Source: Bifidobacterium breve
GTDB taxonomy: Bacteria; Actinomycetota; Acidimicrobiia; Acidimicrobiales; Acidimicrobilacustridaceae
DNA: 43,883 bases
Assembly: GCA_945860545.1 (NCBI GenBank)
Contig: CAMAQM010000015.1
Span: 1 to 43,883, forward strand
Direction of reading: 5' to 3'
Part shown: one piece after another, positions 16,542-23,414 of the stretch
How positions within the stretch are numbered: position 1 is the first letter of the stretch
Layout of the letters: every line of letters starts with the position of its first letter
Made by a program: the position numbers and the translations under genes
Notes under the pieces: model-generated
The model's database searches: none
What the model was told of the DNA's origin: nothing
The model's input: only the letters and a program-made list of their open reading frames with translations

Positions 16542-17432
16542 TCACATCGGTGGGCCACCCCACGGCGGCACACCGGCGTCCGCACCGGCGAACAGATCCG
16601 AACGGGCTGCGCTGAGGCCGTCCACCGTCCACTTCTGACCACCGTTGGTCACCGACGACACGATGGTCGTCGGGGCGATGCGGTGCACCTCGTCACCGAG
16701 GACGATGAACACCTGACCGCTCACGTCGGCTGCGGCATCCGACGCCAGCCACGCCACCATGGGGCTGACGTTGGCCGGGTCGTACCGGTCAAAACCCGAC
16801 TCGGGGGCGGCGAAGTAGGGCATGGCTTCGGTCATGGGGGTACGGGCGCGCGGTGCGATGCAGTTCACCGTCACGCCGTAACGAACGAGTTCGCGGGCGA
16901 GGATCAGCGTCATGGTGATGATGCCGCCCTTTGCGCTGCCGTAGTTGCCTTGGGCGGGGCCGCCGAACAGCCCGCTCTCCGACGTGGTGGTGATGATGCG
17001 TCGGCCCGGCAGCACAGCGCCTTCCCCAGCCGTCTTCGCCTGGTCCCGCCACCACGCACCGGCGGCGCGACTCGGGGCGAAGTGGCCCTTGAGATGCACC
17101 CCGACCACGGCGTCCCACTGGTCCTCGGTCATGGAAAAGCTCATGGCGTCACGCACGAACCCGGCATTGTTCACGAGGATGTGGAGGTCCCCGAACGTCT
17201 CCACCGCTGCGGCCACCATGGCTGCCGAGGCGTCCCAGTCGGTGACGTCACAGCGGTAGGCGACGGCGGTGCCCCCGGCTTCGTTGATGGCTGCAGCCGT
17301 GGCGTCGGCAGCGTCCGACAGGTCGTTGACGACCACCTTGGCGCCCTCTGCGGCGAGAAGTTCAGCGTGGCAGCGCCCCAAACCCTGACCGGCGCCGGTC
17401 ACGATCGCCACCTTGCCTTCGAGTGCTCCCAT
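16542..17432 (-). CDS. Hsd4A-like short-chain dehydrogenase (second copy)
   Basis: This 296-residue SDR of the same type as 14185-15084 has TGAGQGLGRCHAE, VVVNDLSDAAD, NNAGFVRDAMSFSM, a catalytic Ser in TTTSESG and YGSAKGG, with a C-terminal extension past residue 250. The likely reaction is 3-hydroxyacyl-CoA or hydroxysteroid oxidation. I chose ATG at 17432 because GGAGGGG lies seven bases upstream and homology starts at once; an in-frame start 15 codons earlier is less likely. The gene is divergent from the LLM gene at 17515, and operator C lies between them, 50 bases upstream of this start. Confidence 0.9.
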   Translation of the reverse strand: MGALEGKVAIVTGAGQGLGRCHAELLAAEGAKVVVNDLSDAADATAAAINEAGGTAVAYRCDVTDWDASAAMVAAAVETFGDLHILVNNAGFVRDAMSFSMTEDQWDAVVGVHLKGHFAPSRAAGAWWRDQAKTAGEGAVLPGRRIITTTSESGLFGGPAQGNYGSAKGGIITMTLILARELVRYGVTVNCIAPRARTPMTEAMPYFAAPESGFDRYDPANVSPMVAWLASDAAADVSGQVFIVLGDEVHRIAPTTIVSSVTNGGQKWTVDGLSAARSDLFAGADAGVPPWGGPPM

Positions 17433-17482
17433 GATGATCCCCTCCGTCGAGGGTGCCGCCGTCATTGCGACACCCACTCATT

Positions 17483-17499
17483 TCTGACATTGCGTCAGA
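17483..17499. promoter_or_regulatory. Operator site C
   Basis: TCTGACATTGCGTCAGA lies between divergent SDR (-) and LLM (+) genes; both six-base halves match the consensus exactly. On the plus strand TATGCT (17503-17508) follows within four bases and ends six bases before ATG 17515, a leaderless promoter immediately next to the operator. One site could control both directions. Confidence 0.85.
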
Positions 17500-17514
17500 T
17501 CCTATGCTGCGACG

Positions 17515-18435
17515 ATGCTCGTCTCGCTCGGCCTGCCTGTGGATCGCGCCGGAGCCTCGTCGCTTCTGACCGCCGAGGGCATCGCCACCGTTGCCGCAGC
17601 TGCAGAAGGCGCCGGGTTCGGAGCCGTGTTCACCACCGACCACCCCGCCCCCGACCACCGCTGGTTGACCTCCGGGGGCCACCCCACGCTCGACCCGTTC
17701 GTTGCCCTCAGCTTCGCTGCAGCAGCGACCACCACCCTGCGGGTGCACACCAACCTCCTCGTCCTCGGCTATCGCAACCCCCTGTTGACCGCCAAGGCGG
17801 TCGCCAGCCTCGACGTGCTGTCAGGAGGTCGCTGCATCATCGGTGTGGGCGCCGGGTACCTCGAAAGCGAGTTCCTCGCTCTTGGTGCCGACCCGACGAG
17901 TCGGGGTGACCTCGCCGACGAAGCGCTCGAGGTGATGGTCGCCGCGTGGCGGGCCGAGCCGTTCTCCTACACCGGTCGGCACTTCACGGCGACCGATACC
18001 GTGGTGGCACCCGCTCCGCTGCAACGACCCCATCCACCGCTGTGGGTGGGAGGCAACTCGCTCGCAGCAATGCGACGAGCGGTTCGCCACGCCGAGGCGT
18101 GGGCGCCAATGCCCAGTCCTCGGGGATCGGAGGCCGTGCTGGGGACCCCGGCGCTGCCCGACATCGGGGCGTTCGCTTCAGCCGTGGGCCGGCTCCACGA
18201 ACTGTCTGAGGCTGCCGGTCGGCCCGAGCCCCCCGGAGTGGTCGCTATTCCCAGGTGCCTCTCCAGCACGTGGGGAGAGCACTGGGTGCCGCAGCGGGCG
18301 CTCGACGAGATGGCGGCGCTGCAGGCCGCCGGCGCCACGGCGTTCGTTGTGAACCTGCCCGGCGAGAGCGTCGACGCGTTCTGCGAGGGAATCGAGAAGT
18401 TCCAACAGTCGGTGCTGGTGCACCTTCCCGGGTGA
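17515..18435 (+). CDS. LLM-class (F420-type) oxidoreductase
   Basis: This 306-residue luciferase-like TIM-barrel protein starts MLVSLGLPVDRAG and has FTTDHPAP, LRVHTNLLVLGYRNPLLTAKAVASLDVLSGGR, IGVGAGYLESEFLALG and RPHPPLWVGGNS, all standard landmarks of F420-dependent LLM proteins. The substrate is unknown. The gene appears leaderless (-10 six bases before the ATG) and is adjacent to operator C, so it should share regulation with the divergent SDR. The pairing of an LLM enzyme with an SDR recurs at 1293-2985 and 31001-32753. Confidence 0.88.
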   Translation: MLVSLGLPVDRAGASSLLTAEGIATVAAAAEGAGFGAVFTTDHPAPDHRWLTSGGHPTLDPFVALSFAAAATTTLRVHTNLLVLGYRNPLLTAKAVASLDVLSGGRCIIGVGAGYLESEFLALGADPTSRGDLADEALEVMVAAWRAEPFSYTGRHFTATDTVVAPAPLQRPHPPLWVGGNSLAAMRRAVRHAEAWAPMPSPRGSEAVLGTPALPDIGAFASAVGRLHELSEAAGRPEPPGVVAIPRCLSSTWGEHWVPQRALDEMAALQAAGATAFVVNLPGESVDAFCEGIEKFQQSVLVHLPG

Positions 18436-18491
18436 GGCACATCCGGTTGCCGACACTGGTACATGGACCCGGTGGCCACCACCCAACCGTG

Positions 18492-18497
18492 TAGGGT
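18492..18497 (+). promoter_or_regulatory. Possible -10 element for the secreted protein gene
   Basis: TAGGGT preceded by TG (TGTAGGGT) resembles a -10. It would give a leader of about 40 bases with a GAGAGGTG ribosome site before ATG 18541. No operator copy is visible in this 105-base gap. Confidence 0.3.
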
Positions 18498-18540
18498 GCC
18501 GTAACGGGCTTACCCAGCGCCCGCTTCGAGAGGTGCCGAC

Positions 18541-19458
18541 ATGACCATCCTCCAGAGCATCCGTTCGCGCCGTGCGCTTGCCGGCGGCATCGCCCTCGCC
18601 GCAGGTACCGCTGCCATCGCTGCACCCGCAGTGGCCCCACCGCTCGCCGCCAACCCGCTGAACGACGCTGACGTCAGTCCGAGCGTCAACGGGGACAGCG
18701 GCACCTACGAGTCGTGCACTGCGATGTTCGGTCTCACCACCAAGGAGACCGCAAGCTACGTCACCTTCGCCGTGGAGGGGGCAGCGGCTCCTCTGCCCGG
18801 CATCGGTGACGGCCTCACCGCTGTACTCACCGTCGACGACGGCAGCAGTGCCCAGGAGTGCATGCTCGAGGAGGGGTTCGCCAGCGAGGCGGAGTGGTTC
18901 GAGTACCTCGGCGGAGCTCCCGGACCATTCGTCGCCGCTGGCTTCCCCTACCCAGGTGTACCGGGCTACCTCGTACCCATTTTCGGCGCCTTCACGATCG
19001 GTTCCGTCGCGCCTGTATCGGTTGCACCCACGCTCACCCTGCGCGTCGAAGCCACCGACCCGACTCTCAGCGTGACGTCAAGCCCCACCGACATCGACAT
19101 CGTCCCACCATCTGAGGAAGATGTCATTCTCGACATTGCCGACGAGCTCGGCGGACCCACCAGCCCTCTTGGCGGGAAATTCCTCGATTTCGTCGACGGC
19201 GGAGGTTGTGTCAACGATGACCCGGAGATAATCGCCCTCGCCGCCGCTCTGATTCCACTCACCGGCGTGCCCCAGGCTGTGTACAACGACCTGAGCGCCG
19301 ATCCCTGTGACCAGTTGCTCTTGGCGACACAGCTGCGGGTCGGACAGCTCCTCTTTGCCCTCTTGGGGACCGGGGTGTCGGTCACCGTCGACCGTCCCAC
19401 ACCCGAGCCTGCGCCCACCCCAGCTCCCGCGCCCGTCACCCCAAGCTTCACCGGCTGA
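18541..19458 (+). CDS. Secreted or surface protein of unknown function
   Basis: I do not recognise this 305-residue protein. It begins with a positively charged stretch and an Ala/Gly-rich hydrophobic segment (about residues 12-37, ALAGGIALAAGTAAIAAPAV), which reads as a Sec signal peptide with cleavage around the ALAAN or APAVA region. The mature part has four scattered cysteines (in YESCTAM, AQECMLEE, GGCVNDD and ADPCDQLL) that could form two disulfides. It ends in a Pro/Ala/Thr-rich tail (TPEPAPTPAPAPVTP) of the kind that crosses or lines the cell wall. It is followed after 12 bases by another unknown gene. It lacks the regulon operator, so any link to the catabolic genes is only positional. 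Confidence 0.75.
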   Translation: MTILQSIRSRRALAGGIALAAGTAAIAAPAVAPPLAANPLNDADVSPSVNGDSGTYESCTAMFGLTTKETASYVTFAVEGAAAPLPGIGDGLTAVLTVDDGSSAQECMLEEGFASEAEWFEYLGGAPGPFVAAGFPYPGVPGYLVPIFGAFTIGSVAPVSVAPTLTLRVEATDPTLSVTSSPTDIDIVPPSEEDVILDIADELGGPTSPLGGKFLDFVDGGGCVNDDPEIIALAAALIPLTGVPQAVYNDLSADPCDQLLLATQLRVGQLLFALLGTGVSVTVDRPTPEPAPTPAPAPVTPSFTG

Positions 19459-19470
19459 TCCCCGGCGGCC

Positions 19471-20184
19471 GTGGACGCACCACCCGACGCTGCTCCCCCC
19501 ACCCCACCTGGCGTCCCGCCGGCGGGAACACCGACGTGGTACGTACGCCACGGCGAGTTAGCCAACGGCCGCTTCAGGGTCCGCTGCCACGTTGACGACG
19601 CCCACCCCGACGGCATCGTGGTCGACGAACCCGGCGGCGGCTCGGGGATGTTCACGCTGTGGACCGCCGACGTCGACGGAGACGGCCACGCCGTGCTGTG
19701 GGTCAATCCGCTGGCCAATCCCGGCACCGCTGCCTGCTGGTTCGTGGTCCTCGAGGACCGCGCCGCGGCCGAACCAACCGCCACCCTCGTCGCGTTCGCA
19801 ACCGACCACGTGCCTCTCGGCACCGTCGTCACCGACCCCGAGTTCTTCCACCTTCCGGTGGCGAACCGTGACCAGGTGGCGGCGGTTCGCTGGTGGACCC
19901 AGACCGGGGCGGTCGACCAGATCTACGTCGCCGAGCGGTGGCGTGGCCGGGACCAAGCACGGGAACTCGTCTACAACGCCAGTGCCTACCACCAGCACCG
20001 CGGGTGGCCAGGGCGCATGCACATCGACGGCCGCCGCACCACAGCCGGCCAGCAGGCCCTCGGCGAGCGTCGCCACCCCACCCGAATCGCCCCGCTCGAG
20101 AAGCTCCTCGCTCCCCTCGACGCCCCCGCCGGCACCCCCGCACCCTCGCCCGACGAGGTGTTCGAGCCCCCTCCCCCGGGCTGA
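19471..20184 (+). CDS. Hypothetical protein, possibly GNAT-like C-terminal half
   Basis: This 237-residue protein starts at GTG 19471, 12 bases after the previous stop. A proline-rich N-terminus (about residues 1-22) precedes a soluble beta-rich segment with WYVRHGELANGRFRVRCHV and MFTLWTADVDGDGHAVLWV. Around residues 145-205, DQIYVAERWRGRDQARELV and IDGRRTTAGQQALGERR look somewhat like motif A and the C-terminal strand of GNAT acetyltransferases, but this is weak. The C-terminus is again proline-rich. There is no signal peptide or membrane segment. The function cannot be assigned. Confidence 0.65.
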   Translation: MDAPPDAAPPTPPGVPPAGTPTWYVRHGELANGRFRVRCHVDDAHPDGIVVDEPGGGSGMFTLWTADVDGDGHAVLWVNPLANPGTAACWFVVLEDRAAAEPTATLVAFATDHVPLGTVVTDPEFFHLPVANRDQVAAVRWWTQTGAVDQIYVAERWRGRDQARELVYNASAYHQHRGWPGRMHIDGRRTTAGQQALGERRHPTRIAPLEKLLAPLDAPAGTPAPSPDEVFEPPPPG

Positions 20185-20216
20185 GCCGGCCCCGTCGGGC
20201 CGGGGTGCTCGAACAC
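20158..20216 (+). terminator. Large hairpin across the stop codon of the preceding gene
   Basis: GTGTTCGAGC (20158-20167) pairs perfectly with GCTCGAACAC (20207-20216). An inner stem, CCGGCCC (20186-20192) with GGGCCGG (20197-20203), closes a four-base loop. A short GTTT follows. It could end transcription of the 18541-20184 pair just before operator D. The lack of a long U run makes this tentative. Confidence 0.45.
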
Positions 20217-20219
20217 GTT

Positions 20220-20236
20220 TCTGATACCGTGTCAGA
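20220..20236. promoter_or_regulatory. Operator site D with embedded extended -10
   Basis: TCTGATACCGTGTCAGA matches the consensus with one change in the left half; flanking TT and AA extend the symmetry to 20218-20238. The left half contains TGATACCGT (20222-20230), an extended -10 (TGnTANNNT), so a bound repressor would cover the -10 itself. The gene start at 20270 has GAGGAG seven bases upstream. Confidence 0.8.
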
Positions 20237-20269
20237 AATCAGGTGGCGCCAGCAGCCGAGGAGCCCGAC

Positions 20270-21499
20270 GTGAGCACAGAGCGCGACATTCCCCTCATCG
20301 TCTCGGTGGACGACCACGTGGTCGAGCCCCCCGACCTGTTCGAGCGCTGGCTCCCCGAAAAGTTCCGCAACCACCCTGACGCCCCAAGGGTCGAGCGCCG
20401 TGGCCTCGCCTCGATGACCTACCGGGGCGGCACCAAGTACGACTTCGTGTGGGACGACGACGCCCCCGCCGCCGACTGCTGGCTGTACGGCGACCTCATC
20501 GCCCCCCACAAGCGCCACGTGGCAGCCGTCGGGTTCAGCCGGGACGAAATGACGGCGTCACCCATCACGTACGACGAAATGCGCGACGGTTGCTACGACC
20601 CCGCCGCCCGGCTCGCCGACATGGACGTCGACCACGTCGAGTCGAGCCTCTGCTTCCCGACGATGCCCCGCTTCTGCGGCCAGACGTTCGCCGAGGCCGC
20701 CGACAAGGATCTCGCTCTGGCGTGCGTGCACGCCTACAACGACTGGATGGTCGAGGAGTGGTGTGGTGACGCCTCGGGCCGCCTGATTCCGCTGTGCATC
20801 GTGCCGCTGTGGGACGTGGACCTCGCCGTGGCAGAGATCCGCCGCAACGCGGCGCGTGGGGTGACCGCCGTCGCCTTCAGCGAAATCCCTGCCAAGTTGG
20901 GCCTGCCGAGTCTGCACTCGGGGTACTGGGAGCCGTTCTTCGCCGCGTGTGCCGAGACGGGGACCATCGTGTGCATGCACATCGGGTCGTCGTCGCAGAT
21001 GCCGGCCACCTCCCCCGACGCCCCGGCTGCGGTGGCGGCCACACTCAGTTTCGGCAACGCCATGAGTTCGCTGTGTGACTACCTGTTCTCCGGCGTTCTG
21101 GTCCGTCACCCCGACCTGCGACTCGCCTACTCCGAAGGCCAGATCGGTTGGGTCCCCTACATCCTGGAGCGGGCCGACGACGTGTGGATGGAGCACCGGG
21201 CGTGGGGTGGGGTGCGTGACCTGGTGCCCGAACCCCCCTCCACCTACTGGTTCGCCCAGATCTACGGCTGCTTCTTCCGGGACCGTCACGGCCTCGAAAG
21301 CCTGCACCGCATCGGCATCGACAACGTCACCTACGAGACCGACTACCCCCACACCGACTCGACGTGGCCTGACACCCGCAAGATCTTCACCGAGCAGGTG
21401 GTCGACCTCGACGACGAGACGGTGTTCAAGATCGCCCGGGGCAACGCCATCCGCATGCTGCGCCTCGACCCGGCAACCGGCCGGTGGCCGGGAGCGTGA
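20270..21499 (+). CDS. Amidohydrolase-2 family protein, paralogue of the 3853 gene
   Basis: This 409-residue metal-dependent TIM-barrel protein shares its whole length with the product at 3853-5061. Common landmarks are IPLIVSVDDHVVEPPDLF, SSLCFPTMPRFCGQTFAEAADKD, AYNDWMVEEWCG, MHIGSSSQMPATSPDAPAAV and YETDYPHTDSTWPDT. The DxH first metal motif, the mid-protein His and the C-terminal Asp are all present. I chose GTG 20270 because GAGGAG precedes it by seven bases and the homology begins there; GTG 20243 would add nine residues. The reaction is unknown (C-C, C-N or decarboxylation chemistry is possible). Two operator-controlled paralogues suggest two related substrates or two steps. Confidence 0.9.
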   Translation: MSTERDIPLIVSVDDHVVEPPDLFERWLPEKFRNHPDAPRVERRGLASMTYRGGTKYDFVWDDDAPAADCWLYGDLIAPHKRHVAAVGFSRDEMTASPITYDEMRDGCYDPAARLADMDVDHVESSLCFPTMPRFCGQTFAEAADKDLALACVHAYNDWMVEEWCGDASGRLIPLCIVPLWDVDLAVAEIRRNAARGVTAVAFSEIPAKLGLPSLHSGYWEPFFAACAETGTIVCMHIGSSSQMPATSPDAPAAVAATLSFGNAMSSLCDYLFSGVLVRHPDLRLAYSEGQIGWVPYILERADDVWMEHRAWGGVRDLVPEPPSTYWFAQIYGCFFRDRHGLESLHRIGIDNVTYETDYPHTDSTWPDTRKIFTEQVVDLDDETVFKIARGNAIRMLRLDPATGRWPGA

Positions 21500-21541
21500 G
21501 CACACTGGTCGGCATCTGCGCCGACTGGCACACTCTTTGCC

Positions 21542-22489
21542 GTGTCGTCCCTTCCTCCTGACATCGCAGAACTCGGTGCGCGGGTGCGCAACTGGGGTCG
21601 GTGGGGTGACGACGACCAGATCGGCACGCTGAACCTCATTGACGATGCTGCCGTGCGACGGGCGCTGGGGTCGGCCACCTCGGGCCGTCGCTTCTCACTC
21701 GCCCTGCCGCTGTCGGTTGACGGCCCACAGATGGGTTTCATCCCCGGTCGGGAGAACCCGAGTCACGACATGATCGCGTTGCACCAACGAGCCCAACGAG
21801 GCGAGGCCGGTCGGGCGCCGGGGGCTCCCGAGTGGAACGACGACTCGTTCACCATGGGCACCCAGGCCTGCACCCACTGGGATGGTCTCGCCCACGCCGC
21901 CTACGACGGCCACATCTACAACGGGTTCCCCGCCGCGTCGGTGACCGACGCCGGCGCGTCACGCTGCGGGATCGAGCGGGTCGGGCCGCTCGTCACACGC
22001 GGCGTGTTGTTGGACGTGGCGCGCGCCCGAGGCGTCGACCGTCTCGACCCGGGACACGCCCTGACCCCCGACGACCTCGACGCCGCCGTCGAACTCGCCC
22101 GCACCGAGATCGAACCAGGTGACGTGGTGTTGATCCGCACCGGGCACATCCAGCTGTTCTTCGCCGGTGACCGGGTCACCTACGCTGCGTCGGCACCCGG
22201 GCCGAGCCTCGACACCGTCGAGTGGTTCCACACCCACGACGTGGCGGCGGTGGTGACCGACAACCTCATCTTTGAGGTGTTCCCCGGCACCCGTGACGAC
22301 GAGATCCTGTTGCCCGTCCACTTCGTGCACCTCGTGGACATGGGCCTCACCCAAGGCCAGAACTGGAACCTCGAGGAGTTGGCAGCGGACTGCGCCGAGG
22401 ACGGGCGTTACGCCTTCCTGCTGTCCGCACCGCCCGAACCGCTCGTCGGTGGGGTCGGGTCCCCGGTGCACCCCGTCGCCGTCAAGTAG
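21542..22489 (+). CDS. Cyclase-family (kynurenine formamidase-like) metal hydrolase
   Basis: This 315-residue protein of the cyclase family (PF04199-like) has the metal-binding stretch TQACTHWDGLAHAAYDG (about 102-118), a variant of HxGTHxDxPxH in which the first His is replaced. GDVVLIRTGHIQ and LPVHFVHLVDMGLTQGQNWNLEEL are further landmarks of the family. Relatives hydrolyse formamides, amides or lactone-like esters. It follows the second amidohydrolase by 42 bases; a possible -10, CACTCT (21531-21536), lies five bases before GTG 21542, so its own leaderless transcript is possible. Its stop overlaps the 3' end of the convergent LLM gene by eight bases. Confidence 0.85.
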   Translation: MSSLPPDIAELGARVRNWGRWGDDDQIGTLNLIDDAAVRRALGSATSGRRFSLALPLSVDGPQMGFIPGRENPSHDMIALHQRAQRGEAGRAPGAPEWNDDSFTMGTQACTHWDGLAHAAYDGHIYNGFPAASVTDAGASRCGIERVGPLVTRGVLLDVARARGVDRLDPGHALTPDDLDAAVELARTEIEPGDVVLIRTGHIQLFFAGDRVTYAASAPGPSLDTVEWFHTHDVAAVVTDNLIFEVFPGTRDDEILLPVHFVHLVDMGLTQGQNWNLEELAADCAEDGRYAFLLSAPPEPLVGGVGSPVHPVAVK

Positions 22490-23414
22490 CCGAACCCAGC
22501 GGACCGATCACCTCGTCACCGAACCGGCGCAACGCCTCGGTGCGCACCGCGAGGTCCGACGGATCCCCGCCGGTGAAGAACCACGGCACCACCTGGTACT
22601 CGACCCCGAAACCCATGGCAGCGAGCTCGGCGGCGAACGCGGCGTAGTCGTCGACGCCCGAAGCGTCAGGCATGACGTCGAGACACAGGACGTTGAGGGT
22701 GAACGTCTCCCCGGTGCGGCCGGCGGCCTCGAGCAGGTCGGCGAGACGTTCGGCGACACCACGGATCTCGTCGCGGGTGGCCTGCACGGAGATCCACCCG
22801 TCACCGACCCGAACCGCCCGGCGCAGGGCGGCGTCGCTGTGGCCGCCGACGAGGATCGGCACCGGCCGCGATGGTGCGGGGGACACCATGAGCGGACCGA
22901 ACTCGTAGTGGCGGCCGTGGAACTCCACCCAGTCGCTGCCGCCTCCACACACCAGACGCACGATGTCGATGATCTCGTCGAGACGCGCCCCACGGGTGCG
23001 CATCGACTCTCCGAGCCACGTGAACTCTTCGGGGATCCACGACGAACCCACACCGAGGTCAAGGCGGTCACCGCTGATCGCTGCGAGCGACGACACCTGT
23101 TTCGCCAACAGCAGTGGGTGCCGCAATGGGGCCTTGACGACGTTGGTGACGAAACGTAGCCGGGTGGTGAGTGCCGCCATGGCGGCGATCGCCACCACCG
23201 GGTCGGTGAACGGCGTGTCGGCCTCCCAGAACCGCGACCCGTCAGGCGAATACGGGTAGTCGGCGGACACCTCACGAGGGAAGAACACACTCTCGGGCAC
23301 CGCCACCGACGTGAACCCGGCCTCCTCGGCCACAGGGGCGAGGGCAAGCATGTGGGCCGGGTCGAACATCGGGAACGGGGCGCAGAAGCGAGGCGTCAGA
23401 CCCAAATCGCTCAC
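22482..23414 (-). CDS. LLM-class (F420-type) oxidoreductase
   Basis: This 310-residue luciferase-like protein has FVTNVVKAPLRHPLLLAKQV, LDLGVGSSWIPEEFTWLG, RLDEIIDIVRLV and PVPILVGGHSDAALRRAVRVGDGW, the standard landmarks of the F420-dependent LLM subgroup. It is the last gene of a four-gene minus-strand operon; its GTG start overlaps the stop of the flavoenzyme gene (GTGA at 23414-23411). Its 3' end overlaps the convergent cyclase gene by eight bases. The substrate is unknown. Confidence 0.88.
   Translation of the reverse strand: MSDLGLTPRFCAPFPMFDPAHMLALAPVAEEAGFTSVAVPESVFFPREVSADYPYSPDGSRFWEADTPFTDPVVAIAAMAALTTRLRFVTNVVKAPLRHPLLLAKQVSSLAAISGDRLDLGVGSSWIPEEFTWLGESMRTRGARLDEIIDIVRLVCGGGSDWVEFHGRHYEFGPLMVSPAPSRPVPILVGGHSDAALRRAVRVGDGWISVQATRDEIRGVAERLADLLEAAGRTGETFTLNVLCLDVMPDASGVDDYAAFAAELAAMGFGVEYQVVPWFFTGGDPSDLAVRTEALRRFGDEVIGPLGSAT

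Noticed and set aside
22482-22489. Eight-base overlap of convergent genes as a possible frame error
   Set aside because: Both proteins end at the usual family length, so this is a normal tight convergent overlap.
23395-23400. GTCAGA half-site in the LLM gene start region
   Set aside because: It is inside coding sequence with no partner half at the right spacing.
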